DNA of 64,000 bases from Nansenia antarctica (lineage: Eukaryota > Chordata > Actinopteri > Argentiniformes > Microstomatidae). The first letter of the stretch is position 1; each line of letters starts with the position of its first letter. The position numbers and the translations under genes were made by a program. Shown here in pieces: positions 50,356-60,310 of this stretch. The notes beneath the pieces were generated by a model. That model saw only the letters and a program-made list of their open reading frames with translations. It did not search any database and had not been told where the DNA came from. The stretch lies in NCBI GenBank assembly GCA_963989245.1, contig OZ022353.1, forward strand, positions 29,402,035-29,466,034, given 5' to 3'.

Positions 50356-53300
50356 ATGGCTGAGCGCAGCCAACCAGACAAGACAGTTACCCCCCCTTCT
50401 CCGCCCCCTGAGCCAGAGCCACGACCACAGAGAGTCCCGCGGTTGCCTCCGAGGTTACAGGAGTATGAGCTTGAGCTCGAAAGCTCACTGAGTGGTAGTG
50501 AGGAGCGCACTCCACGGGATACAGTGGTCGGAGAGGCCGAGGTGTCCGCCGGCGCGCGGGTGGCTAGCACCGAGACAGCCATCAAAGAGCACCAGCCTGA
50601 GGATGAGATGGCAGAACAGCAGGGTTTTGCCGTAGAAACGGAAGAGCAGGAAGGAGAGGCCCGGTCCGACAGCGCCTGCGGGCGGAAGAGGGAGGGCCTC
50701 AGCCTTAACGATCTGCCTCCCAGTACGGCGCGCTCGAGACCTAGCTCCTGCCGTTCAGTGGCTTCCTCCCGGTCCAGGGTTTCCGTGGGCAGTTCTGCCT
50801 CTGGGGCGGATAGCCTGCACTCCAGAGGGAGTAGTGCCGCGCTGTCAGAATGTATGCGCCAACAGGCCGAGATGGCGTTAGAGCGGGAGCGCCAACAGGC
50901 CGAGATGGCGTTAGAGCGGGAACGCCTCCAGTTCGAGCGTGAACGCCTCCAGATGAACGGAGCGGAACGTGCGGCGGAGAGACAGCACCAGGAGGCGTTA
51001 GAGAGGGAACGTGCGGCGGAGAGACAGCGCCAGGAGGCGTTAGAGAGGGAACGCATCCAGATGGAGGGGGCGGAACGCGCGGCGGAGAGGCAGATGGCGA
51101 GAGAGCAACTGCACGCGGAGACGATAGCGGAAGTGATGCAGACCATGCGCGACGTGTGCATCAGCAGAGCTCCGTCGGCCCGTAGCTCCAGAGCATCATC
51201 CGCACGGCCCTCTCGAGTGCCATCTCCTGAACCCCCCGCCGATGGCTCCATGACCCCCGCCATGACTGTCCAACTACAGGCCCAGCTGACCACCTGGAAG
51301 GAAGAGGACCAGGGACCCGACCGCTACGCGGCCCAGAGGGAGCCAGCGTCGCTGCCCGGGAGGGGAGCCATTCACCAAGAGCGTAGCACACCCCTAGGTC
51401 CTCCAGGGAACCAAAATGCATGCAGGCCGGACACCCAGACCGTCACTCCAGCCCCGATCATCCACTACAGGATGTTTCCCCAGGTGGAGGGACCCAAGTT
51501 CCCCTTCTTCAAGGACGAGGACAGGAGCCAGTATGTGGAACTACGCATCTGCCTAGACACGCTCTTGGACGACTCCTGCTCAGAGTCCTACAAATATGCG
51601 ATTCTCCTTCAGCATGTGAGGAACCCCAGAGCCCACAACATGGTTCTGGCCCATGCCTCCGCACCGACACCTTACACCAGAGCGCTCGCCGACTTGGATG
51701 CCCGCTACGGTCGTCCCTGGAACCACGCCCTTGCTGAACTGCAAGCCCTCGAACAGCAGGCCCCCATCAAGGATGAACGGGCGCTAGATGACTTCGCGCT
51801 CCGCGTGCACACCTTGGTTGGAATGCTGAAGACGCAGGGCCCAGCTGGCGCCAGCGAGATCAACAGCACCTCCAACGTAGAGCGGCTGCTCCGCAAGATC
51901 CCACGCTTCCGGCAGGAGAGGTTCCGGCGACAGCAGCGCGTTCGTAACCCCGGGAAGTTGGGTCTGAGCATGGCTGCCTTCGCGGAGTTCCTACTGGAGG
52001 AAGTGCATGACACCAACGTAGACGCCATGGGTTACGCTGAGCCGAAGAAGGAGAGGGAGAAGGGAGACCGCTGGGACAGGCCGAGCTCGAACCGAGGACG
52101 CCCAGTAGGAGTGCTGCATACGGAGGAGGAGCCTCGGAGAGAGAGGAAAGCCCGACCTGAGGGAAGGGATTCCTCTCAACCCCCTCAAAAGGGACGGAGA
52201 GGTCCACCGCCATGTCCGTACTGCACCAGCGAGCACTGGTTCAATGAGTGCAGTGACTTCAACAACCTGAGTACCGAGGCCAAGCAGAGGTGGCTCGAGG
52301 AGAACAAGAGGTGCTGGAACTGTGGGCGCGACCATCTGGCTAAGAACTGCACCTTGAGGAGAAAGTGCAACCGCTGTGAGGAGGTCCACCTCAACATCCT
52401 ACACGAGGTCTCCCTCGCCAGGTCCACCGAGGGCACCAGAAGCCCTAGGTCCGGTAGCGCACCGGAAGAGGAGACACCTGTCTACTATCTAGACCCAACC
52501 CAGAGCAGCGGCTCCAAGGTCCTACTGAAGGTGGTGAAGGTCCGACTGCACCACAACAACGCTGTGTACGACACGTACGCCGTTCTAGACGACGGGTCGG
52601 AACGGACCATCCTCCTCCAGGAGGCAGTGCGCCAGTTGGGGCTCCACGGGACTGAGGAGAAGCTGACTCTGCGCACGATACGTCGCGACCTTAAAGAGGT
52701 CACCGGGGCGAGAATCAACTTCTCTATCTCCCCGGCGGGGCGGCCGTCGGATAGATATCGGCTTCAGAATGTCTTCACCGCAGACCAGCTAGCGCTCTCC
52801 CGCTACGACTACCCCCTGGAGAGATTACGCGCAAGATATTCCCACCTACGGCGAGTAGACCTACATCCGATAGAAGGAGCGGAGCCAACCCTTCTCATCG
52901 GCTCGGACAACGCTGCACTGATCGTGTCGCTCCGTCCTCCGCTGAGAGGACCACGAGGCTGCCCGATGGCTGTTAAGACTGCGCTTGGGTGGGCCCTCCA
53001 AGGCGCTACCGAGTGGAGAGATAGAGACGGGAGAGCTACGTCATCCCTCCATGTCCGCACCGAAGAAGTGCAGACCATCAACTGCCTTCACACCAGTGTG
53101 GACTCCATGAATGCGGCGCTACTAGACAACGTCCAGAAGCTGTGGACGCTAGACGTTGCGCCCTACAAGAATGAGAAGCTCTACGTACGGTCAAAGGAGG
53201 ACGTCTACGCCATAGACCTCCTTAAAGCAAAGACAGTGCGTATCGAAGTCCAGGGCGTGAAGAGATACGTCACACCACTACTCCGAAGAGAACCCATGCC

Positions 53301-56300
53301 AGAGTTTCGAGTATCCCCTCGAACCGTCCTACAGTGTCTGACCAGCACTGAGAAGCGTATGAGGAAGGACGAGGTCCTTGCTGCTTCTTACAGAACTGAG
53401 ATGAAGAAACTGACGGAGTCCGGTCTGGTGAAGAAGCTTGAGCCAGCCGAGGCGAACCAGAGTGCCGAGTCTTGGTACCTCCCGCACCACAATGTTCACC
53501 ACAACGGGAAGAACCGAGTGGTCTTCAACTGTAGCTACCAGGTGGGGAAGCTCAACCTCAACCACTATCTTCTCCCTGGTCCAACCTTGACCCCAGCCCT
53601 CTTGGGAGTTCTGGTGCGCTTCCGTCAGCAGCTGATCGCAGTCAGTGGTGACATTAAGCGAATGTTTCACCAGGTCAGGATGTTGGAGGAAGACAAGCCA
53701 CTCATGAGGTTTCTCTGGAGAGAGGACCCGAGCGACCCCGACCCCTCTATCTACCAGTGGGAGGTGCTACCCTTCGGGACAACCTGCAGCCCCTGTTGCG
53801 CTACCTATGCGCTACAGACTCACGCCGCGCAGGAGACGGCACCTCCTGGAGTGTTTGACGCCGTCCATAAGAGCTTTTACGTGGACAACTGCCTCCACAG
53901 TTCGAAGACAGCCACGGAAGCCCGTCAGCTAGTCCAGGACCTGCGTGCTCATCTCCAGGAGGGTGGATTTGAGATCTGCCAGTGGGCCAGCAACGACCCG
54001 CAAGTCATCAGAGACCTCCCGAAGGAGGCCACCTCGACCAGCAGCGAGGCTTGGGTCTCTCACTCACCAGATGATGCTCAGGAGATGACGCTCGGACTTA
54101 TCTGGCAGTTCCAGACCGACACTCTACGCTATCGCAATAAGCCTGCCAAGCCCCAACGCGTCACGATGAGAACGATATACAGCACTCTAGCGAGCCAGTA
54201 CGACCCACTGGGATATATCGCTCCCTTCACGACGATGGCCAAGGTGCTTGTCCGGGAGCTGTGGGCCCAAGAACGAGGATGGGACGATCCTCTGCCTCGT
54301 CACCTAGAAGAGAAGTGGAAGGCCTGGGAGCAGGAACTTCCCACTCTCCAGCACATCAAGCTGCAGCGGAGCTACTTCCCTCCCTCCACGGACCTAGAGA
54401 GGAGTGTCATCACGCTACATGTATTCTGCGACGCCTCGGAGATGGCGTACGGGTCCGTGGCATACGTCAGAGCGGCGGAGCTTGGAGGTGAAGTCCACGT
54501 CTCGTTTGTCCTGGCACGTTCCCGAGTGGCGCCGAAAAAGCAACAGTCCATCCCAAGACTGGAGCTGTGTGCTGCCCTGAACGGCGCGCAACTGGGAAGG
54601 TTCCTGCTCGACGAGCTCCAGCTACCTCTGATGAGCGTCACCATGTGGTCAGACTCAACTACCGTCCTCCAGTGGTTGAAGTCCAGCTCATGTCGGTATA
54701 AGGTGTTCGTGGGCACCCGAGTCGCAGAGATTCTGGAGTTGACTGAGGTGAACTGCTGGCGTTATGTAGACACCAAGAGGAACCCTGCTGACGTCATCAC
54801 GAGAGGGGCAACTCTCCAGGATCTGGCTGAGCCCCACCTGTATCACACGGGACCAGACTTCCTACAGGAGCGGGAGTCAGAGTGGCCAGCCACGCCGGCG
54901 TTAGCCGAAGACAGAGAGGACAAAGAGCTGCGTAAGACGTTGTTCTGCGGAGTCACCCAGGTCGTAGACCCTGAGACTACTCCAGGAGAGGAGTGTGAGA
55001 CGCTCGAAGAGCTGCAGAAGAGGATGTTCTGCTCCAAGGCCGGTCTACCCCTAGATACTACGCTCAGCGCCGAAGATTACACCGCGGCGGAGCTCCTGGT
55101 GCTGCAGAGTGCCCAACAGGATGCCTTCTCCCGAGAGCGGGAGTGTCTCGAGAAAGGGAAGCCGATCCCCTCGGACAGTAGACTCCGCGGCTTAGCTCCA
55201 GAGCTCGACGGTGTTCTCATTCGCGTGGGTGGCAGACTGCGCCGCGCTCAAGATCTAGACCTAGACACGAAGCATCCCATCGTGCTTCCCACTAAGCATC
55301 AGGTCACCAGATTGGTCATCAAGCACCATGATGACAAAGTGCAGCACGCGGGTGGAGAGCGTGTCTTCGCGGAGGTACGACGGAGATTCTGGATACTCCA
55401 TGGACGGGAGGCGGTACGGAGATATCAAAGGTCCTGCTCGGACTGCCAGAGGTGGCGAGCCACGCCGCCGCAGCCCATGATGTCCGATCTGCCCGAGGAC
55501 CGGCTGCGACTGAGACAGGCTCCGTTCCACTCTACTGGGGTCGACTGTTTCGGGCCACTCCTAGTCCGAAACCGGCGAGCCTCCGAAAAGCGGTGGGGCA
55601 TCATCTACACGTGCCTGACGACGAGAGCAATGCACCTTGAAGTTCTGCACCAGCTCACAAGCGACAGCTTCCTCATGTCCTTCAAGAGGTTCACCTCCAG
55701 GCGAGGGACCCCTAAGACCCTCCGGTCGGACAGAGGCACCAACTTCGTCGGTGGTGAGGCCGAGCTGAGGGCGAGCTACGCTGCGATGACTGAGGAGGCC
55801 CGTGACCGACTCGCCTCCCAGCAAGTGAAGTTTGAGTTCAACCCCCCAAATGCTCCACACTTCGGGGGAGCCTGGGAGCGGGAGATTCGCTCAGTAAAGA
55901 ACGTCCTACGTACCATTCTCGGACAGAAGGTGCCTACCGATGAGGTGCTCGGGACTGTACTAGCAGAGATTGAGGGCATCTTGAACTCCCGGCCCCTAGG
56001 CTATACCTCCAGTGATGTAGCAGATCTGGATCCCATTACGCCCAACTTCTTGCTGATGGGGCGGCGAGACTCTGCACTGCCTCAGGTAGTCTACGACCCT
56101 GCAGAGCTCACCGGAAGAAGATGGTGGAGGCACAGCCAGGTGCTCGCGGACCAGTTTTGGAGGCAGTTCATACTGCACTACCTGCCGACCCTGCAAGTCA
56201 GGCAGAAGTGGACGAGGGAGAGAGACAACTTGTCCGAAGGTGCCGTGGTACTGGTGATCGACCAGTCCCTTCCACGCGCCGCCTGGCAGACAGGCAGAGT

Positions 56301-56481
56301 GACCAAGGTCCTGCCGGGTCCGGATGGAAGGGTGCGGACGGCCATCGTGGACGTTGGTGGTCGCACTTACACCCGACCTGTGGCACGCCTGATTGAGCTC
56401 CCTCAAATTACGAAGGACACTATCACCTCATACCTCACGCTGCTAGAGCAGCCTAGCCAGTGTGCCTTCCTAGTTAACTGA
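50356..56481 (+). CDS. BEL/Pao gag-pol polyprotein, intact
   Basis: An uninterrupted ORF; the favoured start is MAERSQPDK at 50356 (2,041 residues), with an upstream in-frame ATG at 50341. In order: a charged coiled coil (about 165-270); a gag domain; zinc knuckles (about 620-680: CPYCTSEHWFNEC, CWNCGRDHLAKNC); an aspartic protease (about 744, VLDDGSERTIL); RT (about 1098-1180) with FYVDNCLHS, where the usual YVDD is YVDN; RNase H (about 1356-1470, HVFCDASEMAYGS); an HHCC integrase zinc domain (about 1656-1705); and DDE integrase residues in GVDCFGP, LRSDRGTNF and GGAWEREIRS. A C-terminal BEL-type domain ends the protein. There is no frameshift between gag and pol, so one polyprotein is made and then cleaved. 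It replicates the element through cytoplasmic particles. Confidence 0.95.
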   Translation: MAERSQPDKTVTPPSPPPEPEPRPQRVPRLPPRLQEYELELESSLSGSEERTPRDTVVGEAEVSAGARVASTETAIKEHQPEDEMAEQQGFAVETEEQEGEARSDSACGRKREGLSLNDLPPSTARSRPSSCRSVASSRSRVSVGSSASGADSLHSRGSSAALSECMRQQAEMALERERQQAEMALERERLQFERERLQMNGAERAAERQHQEALERERAAERQRQEALERERIQMEGAERAAERQMAREQLHAETIAEVMQTMRDVCISRAPSARSSRASSARPSRVPSPEPPADGSMTPAMTVQLQAQLTTWKEEDQGPDRYAAQREPASLPGRGAIHQERSTPLGPPGNQNACRPDTQTVTPAPIIHYRMFPQVEGPKFPFFKDEDRSQYVELRICLDTLLDDSCSESYKYAILLQHVRNPRAHNMVLAHASAPTPYTRALADLDARYGRPWNHALAELQALEQQAPIKDERALDDFALRVHTLVGMLKTQGPAGASEINSTSNVERLLRKIPRFRQERFRRQQRVRNPGKLGLSMAAFAEFLLEEVHDTNVDAMGYAEPKKEREKGDRWDRPSSNRGRPVGVLHTEEEPRRERKARPEGRDSSQPPQKGRRGPPPCPYCTSEHWFNECSDFNNLSTEAKQRWLEENKRCWNCGRDHLAKNCTLRRKCNRCEEVHLNILHEVSLARSTEGTRSPRSGSAPEEETPVYYLDPTQSSGSKVLLKVVKVRLHHNNAVYDTYAVLDDGSERTILLQEAVRQLGLHGTEEKLTLRTIRRDLKEVTGARINFSISPAGRPSDRYRLQNVFTADQLALSRYDYPLERLRARYSHLRRVDLHPIEGAEPTLLIGSDNAALIVSLRPPLRGPRGCPMAVKTALGWALQGATEWRDRDGRATSSLHVRTEEVQTINCLHTSVDSMNAALLDNVQKLWTLDVAPYKNEKLYVRSKEDVYAIDLLKAKTVRIEVQGVKRYVTPLLRREPMPEFRVSPRTVLQCLTSTEKRMRKDEVLAASYRTEMKKLTESGLVKKLEPAEANQSAESWYLPHHNVHHNGKNRVVFNCSYQVGKLNLNHYLLPGPTLTPALLGVLVRFRQQLIAVSGDIKRMFHQVRMLEEDKPLMRFLWREDPSDPDPSIYQWEVLPFGTTCSPCCATYALQTHAAQETAPPGVFDAVHKSFYVDNCLHSSKTATEARQLVQDLRAHLQEGGFEICQWASNDPQVIRDLPKEATSTSSEAWVSHSPDDAQEMTLGLIWQFQTDTLRYRNKPAKPQRVTMRTIYSTLASQYDPLGYIAPFTTMAKVLVRELWAQERGWDDPLPRHLEEKWKAWEQELPTLQHIKLQRSYFPPSTDLERSVITLHVFCDASEMAYGSVAYVRAAELGGEVHVSFVLARSRVAPKKQQSIPRLELCAALNGAQLGRFLLDELQLPLMSVTMWSDSTTVLQWLKSSSCRYKVFVGTRVAEILELTEVNCWRYVDTKRNPADVITRGATLQDLAEPHLYHTGPDFLQERESEWPATPALAEDREDKELRKTLFCGVTQVVDPETTPGEECETLEELQKRMFCSKAGLPLDTTLSAEDYTAAELLVLQSAQQDAFSRERECLEKGKPIPSDSRLRGLAPELDGVLIRVGGRLRRAQDLDLDTKHPIVLPTKHQVTRLVIKHHDDKVQHAGGERVFAEVRRRFWILHGREAVRRYQRSCSDCQRWRATPPQPMMSDLPEDRLRLRQAPFHSTGVDCFGPLLVRNRRASEKRWGIIYTCLTTRAMHLEVLHQLTSDSFLMSFKRFTSRRGTPKTLRSDRGTNFVGGEAELRASYAAMTEEARDRLASQQVKFEFNPPNAPHFGGAWEREIRSVKNVLRTILGQKVPTDEVLGTVLAEIEGILNSRPLGYTSSDVADLDPITPNFLLMGRRDSALPQVVYDPAELTGRRWWRHSQVLADQFWRQFILHYLPTLQVRQKWTRERDNLSEGAVVLVIDQSLPRAAWQTGRVTKVLPGPDGRVRTAIVDVGGRTYTRPVARLIELPQITKDTITSYLTLLEQPSQCAFLVN

Positions 56482-56483
56482 AA

Positions 56484-56504
56484 CCGAGGGTTTCATGGGG
56501 CGGC
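56484..56504 (+). promoter_or_regulatory. Polypurine-like tract before the 3' LTR
   Basis: GAGGGTTTCATGGGGCGGC lies directly before TGTTATG. It is purine-rich but short and interrupted. Confidence 0.5.
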
Positions 56505-57541
56505 TGTTATGAAGGCCCACAATTTAGAGCCAGTTTAGTTTCCCCGAATCAGCCCTATTTTGCCCCTGTTAGTTCCTTTATTATTTTCTATACTATTCCT
56601 GTACGTTTCATGACGGTGTATGTATTGTTATTGTAATGTTTATGTATATGTTTAATGACGTGGTATATCCGGGGTGTGTCCGTGACCCGGATGCTGTGTC
56701 CGGTTGATATATATAGGGACGGAAGTGCTCTGTGAGTCAGTGTGACGAGAATCAGAGTGATGAGAGCAACGAGAGTGAGACGAAGCAGAGAGAACGCGAA
56801 GTCGATCTAAGATGGCGGAGTCAGTAACACGCACACCGTGCTGAAGCTGAAGACCGCCAGAGTGATTATTGAGTTCACCACTGTGATAGCCCGTTTAGCT
56901 GTGTCCCCGTTAGCCAGCCTTGCCAGCAGCCGGCGGCGAACGTTGGACCAAGCGAGACCCGAGCTGGACAGAGCCGTCGCCTCCACGCGTGGATTGCGAC
57001 CGAACGCTGACTCCACCGGAGCTTACCGTGAACCACCCGGACCTGAGCCCTTCACACCTCGTCGTGGACTACGAAGAAGGCCCTTTCCCTTCGAGTTGCT
57101 ACGTCACCCCCCCCCTTTGTCTGCTACCTTACTCAAAGCACATGCGAGCTCCAACCAGGCCTCAACGAGCTCATTCTCAGTCCGGGACTTTAAGCCTTTT
57201 CCAGGCCAGGTACTGTGAGTGAGTGAGTGAGTGTGTGTGTGGCCGGCGGGGAGGGAGTATATTTGGGAGATATATATATATATAATTTGTATAATAAATG
57301 TGTTTGTTCATATTGGATACCGTTGCTGTGTGTTTCGTTGTCTGGTAGCTAATGCTAATGCTAATGCTAATGCTAATGCTAATGCTAATGCTAATGCTAA
57401 TGCTAACGATAGTACTGCTAGTCTAAAGGGTTGCTGGCGCCCCCTGCCTGTATCCTCCTGCACTGCCTATTTAGCTCAGAGTTAGTTAGATAACCAGCCC
57501 TTCCTAAATTCTACAGTCCTTTTAGCTACTCCCTGGTTACA
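56505..57541 (+). repeat. 3' LTR of the BEL/Pao element
   Basis: 1,037 bp, with eight GCTAAT units and AATAAA at 57293-57298. No other difference from the 5' LTR was noticed by eye. Confidence 0.95.
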
Positions 57542-57563
57542 ATACTAAATAAAGGCTATACAA

Positions 57564-57826
57564 ATGAGTGGGGAAGCTGGACCAAGTAAGAAACCAATAA
57601 CGTATAACTTCCATCCAGAATGGGAGGAGGACTTTTTTACACGATGTGATATTGGAAATGCGTCTGTCTGATCTGCAAATCTACAATGGCTATTTCGAAG
57701 AAGGGAAATGTGGCAAAAGAGCGAAAACGTACGGCTGCAACGATAGCTTCTTATCCCGTCAGTCACGTTCTTGTTAAACACAAGAAGTCATTCAAAGACG
57801 GCGAAATTGTGAAAAAAGTTTCTTGA
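57564..57826 (+). pseudogene. hAT transposase N-terminus (GTF2IRD2/ZBED5-like)
   Basis: The frame starts MSGEAGPSKKPITYNFHPEW, then EEDFFTRC, and resumes after small frame breaks with CLICKSTMAISKKGNVAKE. This is the BED zinc-finger start typical of the hAT family that gave rise to GTF2IRD2 and ZBED5. Frameshifts and the loss of everything downstream make it a remnant. Confidence 0.8.
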
Positions 57827-58081
57827 GGCTGCAGATTGCCTTTTCGATGACAGATCCACAGTGGCTGATGACACCTTGCAACCAGCTCCTACAGCCCTGA
57901 CTATTAGAAACTAGCTGCCTCCTCCCAGTGCCAGGTCTCCCACTAATGTAGAGAAATGCATTTATTTCCTCCTTTCAAACTAGGGAACTACCTGTTTTGT
58001 GTCTGGTTTACTTTTCTGTTTGTTGGATCAGTAGTTGGCTATGGTACTGCAGACTGGCTGTCAGTGTGTGAGTGAGAGAAA

Positions 58082-58083
<2 letters not shown>

Positions 58084-58153
<70 letters not shown>
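58084..58153. repeat. GT dinucleotide microsatellite
   Basis: About 33 GT units. A second run of about 24 lies at 58265-58312. They create spurious HTHT or CVCV reading frames. Confidence 0.95.
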
Positions 58154-58156
<3 letters not shown>

Positions 58157-58261
58157 TTTGTGAGCGAGAATAGCAAAGAGGGAGGGTTTGTGATGGTCTT
58201 CTCCTGTGGCTGTGTGACAGAGAGAGGGAAAGTGTATTGTGAGTTTACTATGCAGGCTGGG

Positions 58262-58264
<3 letters not shown>

Positions 58265-58312
<48 letters not shown>
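58265..58312. repeat. GT dinucleotide microsatellite, second run
   Basis: Uninterrupted GT repeat inside the same hAT remnant. Confidence 0.95.
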
Positions 58313-58314
<2 letters not shown>

Positions 58315-58427
58315 TAGTACGTGCATGTACGTTTGCGATGTTGAAACTAGACTGGTAGATCTTGGCAGACTGGCTACTTGAAAAGTAGATCTTGGTTCCA
58401 AAAAGTGTGAGCACCCCTGCTTTAGAT

Positions 58428-60130
58428 GTATTAATTACTAACTGGCTAATATTATTGAACATTTAAACATTGCGTTAGAACAGGCGGCCTGTCTAAACTA
58501 GCTCGCTAAAATCACAACTGGTGGCAACTGGACTTGAAACCATCTCATGTGGCTCAATTAAAAGCTTATATTCTTTAATTACTTTGACAGTGATTATCTG
58601 GCAGCATGTAAGGTCATAAACATCGTGTAGCTAGCTCTATTTCCTCACAGAACGCCTTAGATGTACTTACATAGAAGTGACTTCTTTCAAATCTGATCAA
58701 CTGTCTGCGATACGAATTGTATCAGGTCATTTGTAGGGCTTCTCACCCCTGAGTATCACTGCGCACGTCATACAATTCTCGTGTCATTCATTGGTTCACA
58801 GAATACTGAATTCTATAAATATGTTATTTATTGAATACACAGGCAGCATTTTCGACTCAAAGGAAGTAAAACAAATGTCTTACTATACACTGTACACATA
58901 CTCATTGTATAGTTATATAGTAGGCTATACAGTTGGGTAGGAGAGAGAACTACTTTTTGGTAGTATAACGGCGCAGTAATCACTACGACCACGGACATTT
59001 CGGGGAGAGCTCTACCTCCCCTTTTCGTAATCAAGTCACATGCGATTTGCTCCAATCTAAAATATGTCCACTAGTTGGTATAGTCCGGTTAATATGTGAA
59101 AAAATAGTTCACTTTTTCATAAAAGCACAAAACTTGGTACACTTGTACAGTTTGGGGTGCTGAACATTTTCAGACGTGGAGCCCTCGCAAAAACTCCTCC
59201 TAGTGGCCATGGCGGCATTTTCCTTTCCGCCATAGCCCAATTGTGTATTTTGCTTCATATCTCCTGAACCAAACATGATAACACAGAACAAATGATGTAT
59301 ACCCCTATGTTTTGAAGGTCAATGATTAAAATGATACCATACACAACATCATGAAGTGTTCAGGTGGCCATGGCGGGCATTTTCCTTTCCGCCATAGCCG
59401 AATAATGTATTTTGCTTCATATCTCCTCAACCAAACATGATAACTTAACACTGAACAAATGATGTCTACCCCCATGTTTTGAAGGTCAAGGATTACAATG
59501 ATACCATACACAACATCATAGTTGATAAGATGAATTACATACTGTATTCATTACAGTAATTGTCACTCAATATTTAATTTAATGTTTTCTTGTGCTACCC
59601 GAATTAAGAAATGAAAGTAATAATCAAATTATGTGGAATGTATTTTTTTTTTTATCTTGTTATATGTATTAAGATGTACAGTAGCATTAAACTAGAAGAC
59701 ATGTTTTGATGCTGCTTATGATTGCATTCCGTAGTCCCTCTCTGGTCCGTCTCATCAACATCATTTGTTTTGATGTAGCCAAGATCAATGGGAAATGCCT
59801 GTTTTTGTGGAAAAGCACATAACAGAGCTGAACATGGATTCTGGATGGACATACTGCATCTAATTTCCTCTGGATGTTCAAAGGGGAAAGTGAAATGTGT
59901 GGTTACTTTTCCCCAGAAATTGATGTTCTGAAGTCAATGTTGTGCTTGTATGAAAGATATGATTTGAATTCACTATGTTGGCTGATAAGGATAATGGAAG
60001 GAAGTTTAGACAGTAAAACTACATATGTTACCTATGGTTGCCAGCCAATGCCCTCTTACTACTGAGTCAACTCTCTTTATTTGTGACAACCAGACTAGTG
60101 CAGAACACAAGAGGCAGATGGAGAGTAAAA
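58428..60130. other. Region downstream of piwil1, no gene seen
   Basis: No coding exon recognised. A tandem pair of about 150-bp units (59203-59352 and 59363-59519, each starting GTGGCCATGG and ending CATACACAACATCAT) is the only clear structure. Confidence 0.5.
59203..59519. repeat. Two-copy tandem repeat, about 150-157 bp
   Basis: Both copies contain TTTTCCTTTCCGCCATAGCC, TTTTGCTTCATATCTCCT and CATGTTTTGAAGGTCAA. They differ at scattered positions and by a small insertion. Confidence 0.85.
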
Positions 60131-60146
60131 CCCAAAGCTGGGTGTA

Positions 60147-60152
60147 TTTATT
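60147..60152 (-). terminator. piwil1 polyadenylation signal
   Basis: AATAAA on the minus strand, about 160 bases after the piwil1 stop codon; it predicts a short 3' UTR. Confidence 0.6.
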
Positions 60153-60310
60153 GATTCCGGGGAATAGGGGCAGAGCTTCTATGAAGCAGGCAGATCAGGA
60201 GGGTCAGCAAGCAGGGCAGGCAGGTAGAGAGGGCAGGCAGGGCAGGGCAGTGCAGGCAGAGAGGGCAGGCAAGTTCACTCCAAAGTGCTCTTCAGGTAGC
60301 TGCTCCCCTC

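Larger units (their letters stand above)
49287..57541 (+). mobile_element. Complete BEL/Pao LTR retrotransposon
   Basis: LTRs TGTTATGAAGG...GGTTACA at both ends, ATACT duplicated at 49282-49286 and 57542-57546, a primer-binding site, one long gag-pol ORF and a polypurine-like tract. The LTRs appear identical except for one extra GCTAAT unit in the 3' copy, so insertion was recent. The order protease, RT, RNase H, integrase identifies BEL/Pao by family content. All parts needed for autonomy appear present. Confidence 0.96.
48969..58419 (+). mobile_element. hAT element (GTF2IRD2-like), split by a BEL retrotransposon
   Basis: Ends CAGGGGTGCCCAATAC and GTGTGAGCACCCCTG, flanked by CTTTAGAT (48961-48968 and 58420-58427). 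Without the 8.26-kb BEL insertion it is about 1.2 kb. It keeps only the transposase N-terminus. Confidence 0.92.

Noticed and set aside
50313..51293. 326-codon minus-strand ORF within the BEL element
   Set aside because: Shadow of the gag coding region; composition follows the opposite strand.
58039..58462. HTHT and CVCV repeat ORFs
   Set aside because: Direct translation of GT microsatellites.
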